Source: Halodesulfurarchaeum sp. HSR-GB
GTDB taxonomy: Archaea; Halobacteriota; Halobacteria; Halobacteriales; Halobacteriaceae
DNA: 64,000 nt
Direction of reading: 5' to 3'
Assembly (NCBI RefSeq): GCF_031432215.1
Contig: NZ_JAVKGN010000003.1
Span: forward strand, 40,879 to 104,878
The notes below the pieces were generated by a model that made no database searches, was not told where the DNA came from, and saw only the letters and a program-made list of their open reading frames with translations. Positions 34,823 through 42,800 of this stretch are shown piece by piece (position 1 is the first letter of the stretch; each line of letters starts with the position of its first letter). The position numbers were made by a program, and so were the translations under genes.

Positions 34823-36552
34823 GGGTTGCTGTCGAAGATGTCTTCTGGACCGAGCATTCGGAGGAGACGTTTGCCTGCGTAGAACATCACGAAGAACGGG
34901 ATGAGCTGCCAGCCGACCTCGAACAGGAGAGCGAACCACCCGTCAATCGTTCCCAGCGGATGCCAGCGAGCGGTCGCGGAATCGCTCACGTACGCGGGAG
35001 TATGGCCGAGCCACGAGCCCGGATGGTACCGAGCCGTGTAGATTCCCGGCTCATCAATCGTCACGATAGCCACCCCGGATGCGTTAGTCTCGACGCGCTG
35101 ATCTGCGATGGTGATGTATCCGCTTCGAGTGCTTCCGCCGATCGGGTATTGGCGGCTATCGTCGAGCGCGATTGGTGCATCGGTCTGATTATCCCGGAGT
35201 TCGACCCTGAGCGTCGCTTGCGACTGGTTCTGCTGGATGACCTCTACGGAGAGGTTGCTGCGCCGGAGCTGCCGCTCAGAGCCAGCATCTGGCTCAACAA
35301 TTGAGGCATTCACGCCCCTGACGATCCCCGCAACGTTAAGCGCCTCACGGTCGACGTTCTGGGCTCGAACGGCGACACCGTACGTCGTCGTGTAGGCCTC
35401 GTTGATGATGTCGATGTTGATGTTCTCGCCGATGGTTCCGACCGGCGACGAGCGGTCAGTCCCCCATGTATCAATGAGCTCCGGCCCGTCTCGAACTGGT
35501 TCGGCACGCGGGCCGATCCGCGAGGGATACGCGTGGACGTAGACCGGAATCGCGTCAGACTGGACAGTAGCACTATCCGTCCGATCCGACCGAACAAGCG
35601 TATCCCAGTTGGTGTTCCGAGCGGTGTAGAACCGCCAAACACCACGCACGCTTGCGTTCCCCTCGTCAGTGAGCGTATATCCTTGCCACGGTCGGGACTG
35701 AAAGATAGCCACCCCAGCATCGCCATCGGGGTACTCGGCGTAGTAGGGGTACGCCGAGAGGTCATAAATCTCGACGTCGACCGAGTCCGAGACGTTGTGT
35801 GACTCCGTGCGGTAGACGACAGTGACGTCAGTCCCATTTCCCCGGTCGATCCGGATCGTCTTTTTCAGCCGAGCGTGGATCTCCGCTTCGAGGCTGAGGG
35901 TGGCACTCCAGTCGTCGTCGATCCGATAGTTAATAGCCGGCGTGTGCGACCCATCTGTTCTCGCGATGGTCTTCTCGTTTTTCTTCAACCGCACTTCCTC
36001 GATCTCGTCATTCGTGAGCGACCACTCAACAGTCTTGTTGCCGGAGGAACTCCCGTTTGGAATACGGACGCGGTAATCGACGAACCCGCGCATCGTTCCA
36101 TTCGGCGCGATATAGAGTGGAGTGTCACCGGACTCGAGGTGGCCTCGGGTGGACGGCTGCACTGCGAACACGGTCGCATGGGCGTCCTCGATGAACACCC
36201 CGTCTTCGAGCGACGCGTGAGGCGGATACACAGATGTGTCCGACCCTCCGGCTTCGAGGTCCTCGAAATCGTTCCGGGTCCAGGTTGCGGCGGTTGCAGG
36301 CGGCCGCTTGAACGTAATGTCCGTTCCGTTCGCGAGCTGGTGTATCGCCGTCCGTTCGTCACCATAGCGCTGACTGTACTCTTCCTGACTGATGTAGGTG
36401 TCCGCATCGCGCGACCAGAGCGTTGACGACTCGTTTTCCGTGAGCCCGTTGTCCTCCGTCCCCGGTCGCGGCGGGTCGGCTGCGACGATACCCGTGACTA
36501 GGCTCGTCACGAGTAAGCCGATCATGAGCATGGAGAGCTCTCGGTGGTTCAT
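34819..36552 (-). CDS. Secreted/membrane-anchored surface protein (577 aa)
   Basis: A signal peptide (LSMLMIGLLVTSLVTGIVAA) is followed by a long extracellular part with many N-glycosylation sequons (NESS, NGTD, NGTM, NGSS, NASV, NVSD). A C-terminal membrane helix (WFALLFEVGWQLIPFFVMFYAG) has a short cytoplasmic tail. It sits in the conjugation operon between the pilin-like gene and the lipoprotein. It is probably a cell-contact or channel-lining component specific to haloarchaea. No bacterial homologue is obvious from the sequence. Confidence 0.5.
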   Translation of the reverse strand: MNHRELSMLMIGLLVTSLVTGIVAADPPRPGTEDNGLTENESSTLWSRDADTYISQEEYSQRYGDERTAIHQLANGTDITFKRPPATAATWTRNDFEDLEAGGSDTSVYPPHASLEDGVFIEDAHATVFAVQPSTRGHLESGDTPLYIAPNGTMRGFVDYRVRIPNGSSSGNKTVEWSLTNDEIEEVRLKKNEKTIARTDGSHTPAINYRIDDDWSATLSLEAEIHARLKKTIRIDRGNGTDVTVVYRTESHNVSDSVDVEIYDLSAYPYYAEYPDGDAGVAIFQSRPWQGYTLTDEGNASVRGVWRFYTARNTNWDTLVRSDRTDSATVQSDAIPVYVHAYPSRIGPRAEPVRDGPELIDTWGTDRSSPVGTIGENINIDIINEAYTTTYGVAVRAQNVDREALNVAGIVRGVNASIVEPDAGSERQLRRSNLSVEVIQQNQSQATLRVELRDNQTDAPIALDDSRQYPIGGSTRSGYITIADQRVETNASGVAIVTIDEPGIYTARYHPGSWLGHTPAYVSDSATARWHPLGTIDGWFALLFEVGWQLIPFFVMFYAGKRLLRMLGPEDIFDSNP

Positions 36553-36580
36553 AGGGCTTGCGACGGGGACAGCGGGTTTC

Positions 36581-37000
36581 TCACCAGGGGACGAGATCGA
36601 CGCACTGCGCCAGCGGGAGGCCCATCATCGACCCGGCGACTGTGTACAGCGGGCCGAGTACGACGAGGACGACGGCAGACTTCATCGCGGAGCGCTTGTG
36701 GCGCTTAAGCCCCTTCTTCTGCTCCGGGTTCAGGGTGAACATCTCGATAAGGGAGTCGGCCTGCCAGACAATGGCGAGGCCGACGATCCCCAGCGCGGTG
36801 GTCAGCTGGAAGAACCCCTCGATCATGCTCGGGAGGTTGTCCGCGCTACAGACCGCGTTACTCTGGGCGGCGACGGGCTGGACAGCGAACAGGCCTAGGA
36901 GGACAATCGTCAGGGCGGCCTGGCGGGCTATCTTGCTGGTCGTCGTTGGCTCGTGGTCGGTGCGACGCTCAGGGTCGGAGGGGTTGGTATCCTGTGACAT
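36581..37000 (-). CDS. VirB2/TrbC-like pilin candidate
   Basis: A 139-residue protein with a polar N-terminus, a signal-like helix (AALTIVLLGLFAVQPVAAQS) and two further hydrophobic helices (LTTALGIVGLAIVWQADSL; SAVVLVVLGPLYTVAGSMMG) separated by a basic loop (NPEQKKGLKRHKRSAMK). Two cysteines (NAVC and AQCV) could form a disulfide. A small two-helix protein after signal cleavage, at the head of the secretion genes, is the expected form and place of the VirB2/TrbC pilin. The call is by topology and position. Confidence 0.5.
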   Translation of the reverse strand: MSQDTNPSDPERRTDHEPTTTSKIARQAALTIVLLGLFAVQPVAAQSNAVCSADNLPSMIEGFFQLTTALGIVGLAIVWQADSLIEMFTLNPEQKKGLKRHKRSAMKSAVVLVVLGPLYTVAGSMMGLPLAQCVDLVPW

Positions 37001-37006
37001 TGCGGG

Positions 37007-37285
37007 TTACTCACGGGCGGCATCTTCGGTGGGTGACTGACTCTGCTGATCTTCGACGAGTGATCGAAGATCGGCGAAGCGATTGGTGGTTTCAGCGATC
37101 TCTTCGAGTGTGTACCCTTGCTCGCGGGCCCGTTCGAGGAGGTCACGGAGTTCATCAGGGTCGACATCCCGAACGTCCATTTCCTCGCGGAGGGCGCGGC
37201 GATAGAGGGCTGAGGCGTTGATGTGGTCGTTCCATATTAGGTATAGCTCATCGATCTCTTCGATGGTGACTGACCGTGTGATCAT
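37007..37285 (-). CDS. Small helical protein heading the conjugation operon
   Basis: The ATG at 37285 gives a 92-residue protein (MITRSVTIEEIDELYLIWNDHINASALYRRALREEMD). The C-terminal part, ELRDLLERAREQGYTLEEIAETTNRFADL, looks like a helix-turn-helix-type segment. It is the most upstream gene of the operon, 6 bp before the pilin-like gene, and may regulate it or act in relaxosome formation. The frame runs further to 37354 but lacks composition support there. Confidence 0.5.
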   Translation of the reverse strand: MITRSVTIEEIDELYLIWNDHINASALYRRALREEMDVRDVDPDELRDLLERAREQGYTLEEIAETTNRFADLRSLVEDQQSQSPTEDAARE

Positions 37286-37433
37286 ACGTGTGGGGATGGA
37301 TACGCACCGGTTGAGTCCCGGTACATATGGGTGCGATAGCCCGATGAGTGACATATACTTTTTGGTAACTAGTAGTATAATTATTTAAAATAAATTATAA
37401 CAGAATGATTCGTTGCAGTTAAATCTTACAGTT

Positions 37434-37444
37434 TAACCAACAAA
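37434..37444. repeat. TTAACCAACAA half-site
   Basis: This matches the left arm of the inverted repeats at 10.2, 11.3 and 13.4 kb, without a visible right arm nearby. It lies in the AT-rich gap 37286-37693 between the conjugation operon and the stressosome-like operon. Confidence 0.5.
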
Positions 37445-37513
37445 CTGCCCATCGGAGTGTGGCATAGAAGGATTCGCACGCTCTTCCTATCCAAGTCTTG
37501 TCAAGACTCGCGT

Positions 37514-37538
37514 GCTGAATACAAAGCGCGAATTCAGC
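37514..37538. repeat. GCTGAAT...ATTCAGC palindromic repeat
   Basis: GCTGAAT (37514-37520) and ATTCAGC (37532-37538) enclose ACAAAGCGCGA. It is one member of a dispersed palindrome family seen again at 45.57, 46.49 and 47.17 kb. Confidence 0.5.
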
Positions 37539-37621
37539 AACTGGCGAAAGTAAAATCCCCCTCTTGATCTGTTATGAAGGATGATTCTTACTGGTAATTA
37601 GGATAATGCGACGAGTAGATA

Positions 37622-37655
37622 ATTCATTAAAATCCATGTGCGCATATTAATGAAT
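37622..37655 (+). promoter_or_regulatory. Inverted repeat in the promoter region of the stressosome-like operon
   Basis: ATTCATTA (37622-37629) and TAATGAAT (37648-37655) form an 8-bp inverted repeat with an 18-bp spacer. A direct repeat AAAATCYATGTG occurs at 37629-37640 and 37659-37670. Both are 24-70 bp upstream of the first start codon at 37694 and overlap a TATA-like ATATTAAT. This is a good candidate operator. Confidence 0.5.
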
Positions 37656-37693
37656 AACAAAATCTATGTGACCTAAACTCATTATCAGCGAAT

Positions 37694-38470
37694 ATGGCAA
37701 ATAAAATCTCCCACGAATTACTCGAAGAGTCAATCAACTCCTTTGGGGACTTCTTCTACGTCTTCACACTCGAAGGCAGGGTCATCGAGTGGAACGCTCA
37801 GTTCACAAACGTCACCGGATACTCCGAAGAAGAAATCACGGAGTTGAATGTATCCGCTCTCGTCCCCGAGGCCGAGCGAGAACGGTTGAACGAAGCTCTC
37901 GATACCGTGACCGGAGATTCCACAATGGTCACTTTTTCTACGGAACTCGTAACCAAGACTGGGAATCGGGTCCCGTACGAATTCCAATGGGCCCAACTCA
38001 ATAATACGGACCGAAACGACGGCGCAGTGGCAAGCATTGGTCGGGAGATCGCTGAACCCCACCGCGAGGCGGAAAGTCAACAGGTAACGTACAAATCCCA
38101 GGAACTCTCCGTCCCCATTGTTGAAATCTGGGACGGTATCTTGCTATCGACGGTCATCGGCAAGTTGAGCTCCGCTGAGGCAGAAACGTTCACAGAAGCA
38201 CTGCTTGACCGAATTGCCGACAGTGGGGCTTCGATTGCCATTATCGATATTACCGGGGCTGAAACCGTCGATACGCAAACCGCCCAACATCTCATCGACA
38301 CGATTCAGGCGGTCAAGCTGATGGGCGGCCAAACCATCATTACGGGCCTCAATCCGGACATTTCCCAGACGCTCGTCAAACTCGGGGTCGCATTCGATGT
38401 CGAAACCCGCTCGTCGCTTCAAGATGGGCTCAAAACGGCACTCGAACTCCAGGAGGTGTCTATCGACTGA
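37694..38470 (+). CDS. rsbR: RsbR-like stressosome co-antagonist (PAS-STAS)
   Basis: The 258-residue protein has an N-terminal PAS sensor (DFFYVFTLEGRVIEWNAQFTNVTGY, about 15-125) and a C-terminal STAS domain (about 138-250). The STAS part carries the RsbR phosphorylation sites: Thr194 in ETVDTQTAQHL, matching B. subtilis RsbRA Thr171, and Thr226 in DISQTLVKLG, matching Thr205. RsbR and RsbS build the icosahedral stressosome that holds RsbT until stress. In Bacillus the sensor is a globin; here it is a PAS domain. Its stop overlaps the rsbS start by 1 bp. Alignment positions are from memory. Confidence 0.5.
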   Translation: MANKISHELLEESINSFGDFFYVFTLEGRVIEWNAQFTNVTGYSEEEITELNVSALVPEAERERLNEALDTVTGDSTMVTFSTELVTKTGNRVPYEFQWAQLNNTDRNDGAVASIGREIAEPHREAESQQVTYKSQELSVPIVEIWDGILLSTVIGKLSSAEAETFTEALLDRIADSGASIAIIDITGAETVDTQTAQHLIDTIQAVKLMGGQTIITGLNPDISQTLVKLGVAFDVETRSSLQDGLKTALELQEVSID

Positions 38471-38838
38471 TGTTGCAAAACAGTGCCAATGTCGTTCGGA
38501 TTCACGACATCCTGTTAGGGACCTTCCCCAACAATCCCAAGGACGAAATTATCGACGAATTGCAAGAAACGATCCTGGAGGCGATGGAAACGTCACAGCC
38601 GGAGGGCGTTATCCTCGACGTTTCAGGAGTGGAGTTGATGGACTCGTTTTTTGCTCGCCATATATCTGAGACAGCACAATTAATCGAGCTCATGGGCGGA
38701 ACGACCGTCATTGCTGGGATGCGACCGGAAGTTGCGATCACGGCTGCTGAACTTGGCTACGGTCTCGGTGACGTGGAAACCGCCCGCTCAACTGACCAAG
38801 CACTGGAAATATTAGGGGTTAACCGGGACTCAGAATGA
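38470..38838 (+). CDS. rsbS: RsbS-like STAS antagonist
   Basis: The 122-residue single STAS protein aligns with RsbS, the stressosome scaffold subunit. It reads GVILDVSGVELMDSFFARHISETAQLIELMGG, with Ser59 in MDSFFAR, the position that RsbT phosphorylates in Bacillus. The following TTVIAGMRPEVAITAAELGYGL matches the conserved STAS edge. It overlaps rsbT by 4 bp. A protein of this type is the core of every known stressosome, so with RsbR-like and RsbT-like neighbours the module looks complete. Confidence 0.5.
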   Translation: MLQNSANVVRIHDILLGTFPNNPKDEIIDELQETILEAMETSQPEGVILDVSGVELMDSFFARHISETAQLIELMGGTTVIAGMRPEVAITAAELGYGLGDVETARSTDQALEILGVNRDSE

Positions 38839-39236
38839 ATACCCACACAGGGCGTATCGAGATCGACTCCAAGGGTGATATCCTCAAGGCCCGTCAGGCT
38901 GCCCGGGAGGTGGCAGAAGAAATTGGCCTTGGGACAACCGATACCACCCGGATCGTGACGGCCGTTTCCGAACTCGCCAGGAATATCTATCTGTATGCTG
39001 GTGAGGGAGCAATGGAATGGGAGCGGATTCCCGAACAGAATCGGCGGGGGCTCACCTTCATTTTCGAGGACGACGGGCCGGGGATAGACGACCTCAACGG
39101 GGCCCTCAAAGGAGAATGTTCTACCTCGAATGGAATGGGACGTGGTTTGTCCGGGACCCAGACGCTCATGGATGATATGGAGATCGAGACCGAACCTGGT
39201 GAGGGGACCACTATTCGGATCAGGAAGTGGGAATGA
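38835..39236 (+). CDS. rsbT: RsbT-like serine/threonine switch kinase
   Basis: The 133-residue GHKL-fold kinase has the N-box TAVSELARNIYLYA, G1 box EDDGPGIDDL and glycine-rich GMGRGLSGTQTLMDD, as in RsbT. RsbT phosphorylates RsbR and RsbS under stress, leaves the complex and activates a downstream partner. It is short and lacks a sensor domain, as expected. Its start overlaps the rsbS stop by 4 bp and its stop overlaps the rsbX start by 4 bp, giving tight stoichiometric coupling. Confidence 0.5.
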   Translation: MNTHTGRIEIDSKGDILKARQAAREVAEEIGLGTTDTTRIVTAVSELARNIYLYAGEGAMEWERIPEQNRRGLTFIFEDDGPGIDDLNGALKGECSTSNGMGRGLSGTQTLMDDMEIETEPGEGTTIRIRKWE

Positions 39237-39886
39237 TGAACCCGGGATCCACCCCCGATGAAGAGCCGACCAATGTTGACGACCAGGAAATGCCGAAACA
39301 AATTCCAGTCTCGATTGGAGCCGCAACGAGACCCATATCTAAGGGCGTACCAAACGGAGATTCGTATATTTGCAAAACGTGGAACGATACGACCCTGGTA
39401 GGCGTTATTGACGGCCTCGGGCATGGGCCTCCAGCCCACCAGGCCTCAACCGCTGCTCGTGAGTACGTCGAGTCCAATGCCGAAAAGAGTCTTGAGACGG
39501 TCTTTCGAGGGACAGACCGTGCCTGCAGGGGGACCCGTGGGGTCGTTATGGCGCTCGCGAAATTCGATTGGACCGCTGAAACGATCACCTTTGCCAACGT
39601 TGGAAATATCAAGGTTCGGGTCGCTGGACCCGAGTGGACCAGATTCATTGTCCGACGTGGGGTCATCGGGGGAAACAATCCGGGGGCTTCTGTTGTCACT
39701 CGGGACTGGGACCCCTCGCATACATTGGTCATGTTTTCGGACGGGGTTGCGACAGGGTGGGAGTGGCAGGACATCCAACAAGGAGGTCAGGAAACGGCCA
39801 GCACGATAGCAAACCGATTGCTCGAACAGTATGGCAAATCCGACGACGATGCTACAGCCCTCGTCGTCACCCAAACCAATGACTGA
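39233..39886 (+). CDS. rsbX: RsbX-like PP2C phosphatase
   Basis: A 217-residue PP2C-type phosphatase, with NGDSYICKTWND, LVGVIDGLGHGPPAHQAS (metal-binding Asp), ITFANVGNIKVRV and VMFSDGVATGWEW. RsbX resets the stressosome by removing phosphates from RsbR and RsbS. An upstream GTG at 39227 is possible, but the ATG at 39233 gives the normal 4-bp ATGA overlap with rsbT. Its 3' end overlaps the giant kinase start by 8 bp. No RsbU, RsbV, RsbW or sigma factor is present. Confidence 0.5.
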   Translation: MMNPGSTPDEEPTNVDDQEMPKQIPVSIGAATRPISKGVPNGDSYICKTWNDTTLVGVIDGLGHGPPAHQASTAAREYVESNAEKSLETVFRGTDRACRGTRGVVMALAKFDWTAETITFANVGNIKVRVAGPEWTRFIVRRGVIGGNNPGASVVTRDWDPSHTLVMFSDGVATGWEWQDIQQGGQETASTIANRLLEQYGKSDDDATALVVTQTND

Positions 39887-42800
39887 CCAGATTGAACAAC
39901 TCCTGAAGACCGCAAAAGCACGCAGCGGCCCAGAACTACAACAAGAACTGGAATCCATTACCCGCCAAGTGCAGGATCTCCAGGCTGAAAACGAACAACT
40001 GCGTGAAGAGAAGGAGTCACTCCAAACCGAACTGGAGAAAACGACGAAGGGAACGCTCCAGCTCGCGTCTGAACTGGAGCAACGATATCAGCAGCTCTTC
40101 GAAAGTGCCGTCGAAGGGATTTATACGACCACCGAGGGTCTCGACGAGTATCGCATGGCCAATCCAGCGTTCGCGGACCTGCTTGGATACGAGAGTGGAG
40201 ATGCCGTATGCGAGGCCATTGACAGTATCGAAGAAGAGGTCTTTGTGGATCCGGACAGATATGCAGAATATTCTGAAACCCTCCAAGCAGTCGGAGAAGT
40301 CAATCAATTTGAATATCAAATCAGGACAGCAGATGGCGAGACGCGGTGGGTTTCCGACAGTGTGAGAGCCATTACAGACGAGGAGGGAGGTATCACGGGA
40401 TACAGAGGCGGGGTCATTGATATAACTGAAGAGAAAAAGCAAGAAGAAGCTCTCAAAAGGCAGACCAACCTTAGTATCGTCCTCAATCGAGTCTTGCGAC
40501 ACAATTTGCGCAACGACATCTCCGTGGTTCGGGGCTATACTCAAATGATGGCTGATGAACTGGATGATACTACCCATGGGGAGAAAGCGCTGAATACCAT
40601 TGACAGTCTCGTCGAACTGAGCGAGAAAGCCCGTGTACTTGACGATATCATCTCCAGTGACGCCAACCCCGAACCGACCGATATCCCTGACCTCATCAAT
40701 GGAATCGTCACACAGGTGCGGCGTGACTATCCATCGGCGTCCATCTCGGTCGAGGCAGACGGAGGAATAACGGCCGAAGTGCGGCCGAGTTTCAAACGGG
40801 CCATCCGCGAACTTATCGAAAATGCCGCCAAGCACAGCGGCGACGAACCGACAGTCGAAGTGAGTGTAGAGTCGAAATCGGACGATGTCCATATCCGAAT
40901 CGCCGACAATGGGCCTGGAATCGAAGAGCAGGAGGCAAGGGTGCTTCGGTCTGGATCGGAGAAGCCCCTGAAGCACGGCAGCGGCTTGGGACTGTGGCTG
41001 GCACACTGGATCGTGACCAATCATGACGGGTTAACCGACGCAATCTTAACAGACGAGGGCACGATGCTGACGGTCGTAATACCGAGAACCACAAAAGAAG
41101 TTGGTCAGCAGGAGGTCCCCGAATTGGCCAGGTCCCGTGATCAGTATAAAGCAGCCTTCAAAGAAGCCGGCGATGGGATGACGATCACTGATGATAAGGC
41201 TCGCATTTTGGATGTGAATAAAGAAGCCGCCCGGATCTATGGAGTCGACCAACAGGAACTGATCGGCCGCCCAATACGCGAATTCATCTCCGACAATTTC
41301 GATTTCGAAGCCGAATGGGGTGCAATCAAAGACACCGAAATAAAACGTGGTGAGATGAAAATCGTCAGTGGAGACGGGGGGGGGGTGAGCCCCATCGAAT
41401 ACACCGCGAAAAGCCATATCATCCCCGGCCAACACCTCATTGTCAGCCGGGACGTAACCGAGCGCAAAGAACGTGAGCAGGAACTTGAGCGGATGCGAGA
41501 CTTATTTGAAGAGGCCCAACGACTCGGGGATCTTGGCGCCTGGGAAGTCGAAGAGGATGGAAACCTCAGGTGGACAGCGGGGACTCGACGCATCCACGAG
41601 GTCGAGGCGGATTTCGAGCCGACGGTAACGGACGCAATCGAGTTTTATCATAAGAACGATAGACAACGAATCGAGGAGGCCGTCAACAAGGCACGTGAGG
41701 CTGGAAAAACGTACGATGTGGAAGCACGAATAATCACCGCAACAGGTGATGTCCGATGGGTCCGAGCGAGTGGAGGACCTACTGACAGCGGGGAGACGAT
41801 TCGTGGTTACATTCAAGACATCACCGAGCAGAAGGAGCGCGAGCAAGAGCTTAAACGCACAAACAAGCTTTTCGAACGAGCCCAAGCTGTCGGCGAGGTG
41901 GGTTGGTGGCAAAAAGACATCCCCTCGGACGATATCACCTGGTCTGAACAGGTGTACGAGATGTGGGGCGCTGAGGGTGATGTCTCGTCAATCGATCACG
42001 AGACATTTCTGGACTTTGTCCACCCCGAGGACGCCGCCTACGTTGACGAACAATGGGAAGCCGCAAAAAATGGACAACCCTACGATATCGAACATCGGAT
42101 TATCACCGGTGATGGGGACGTAAAATGGATGCGCGAACAGGCAGAACTCACCTTCAACGATGACGGTGAGCCGGTCTCTGCCATCGGGATCGTGCAGGAT
42201 ATTACTGAACTCAAAGAGCGCGAGCAGGAAATTCAGCAGCTGAAAGAGCGCCTCGAACTTGCAGTCGAGGGGGCCGGGCTGGGTGTCTGGGACTGGGACA
42301 TGACCACTGGCGAAGTCGAGCTCAACGAACGCTATGTCGAGATGCTCGGCTACTCCAAAGAGGAATTCGGACACCACATCGATGATTGGAAAACCCGTAT
42401 TCACCCCGACGACCGTGAACGGGTTGAAAATAGCTTAGACGCTCACATTGCCGGCGAGACGGAATACTTTGAAACTGAGTACCGATTGCAAACGGTCGAG
42501 GGCGATTGGAAGTGGCACCAAACTTTGGGACGGATCGTGGACCGAGACGGGGAAGGGGCTCCGGTTCGTTCCGTGGGGGTCCAGATTGATATCTCGGAGC
42601 GCAAGGCGCGTGAACGAGAGCTTCAAGAACTCAAAGATCGATTCCATACCTTGTTTGAGAGAGCTCCGGAAGCCATCGCCCTTCATGACAGCCAGGGGAG
42701 CATCCAGGAGGTGAACGAACAGCTAGTGAAGAACCTTGGCTATTCACGAGAGGAACTCCTCTCGATGAATATCACTGATTTCGATGTTACACTCTCTAAA

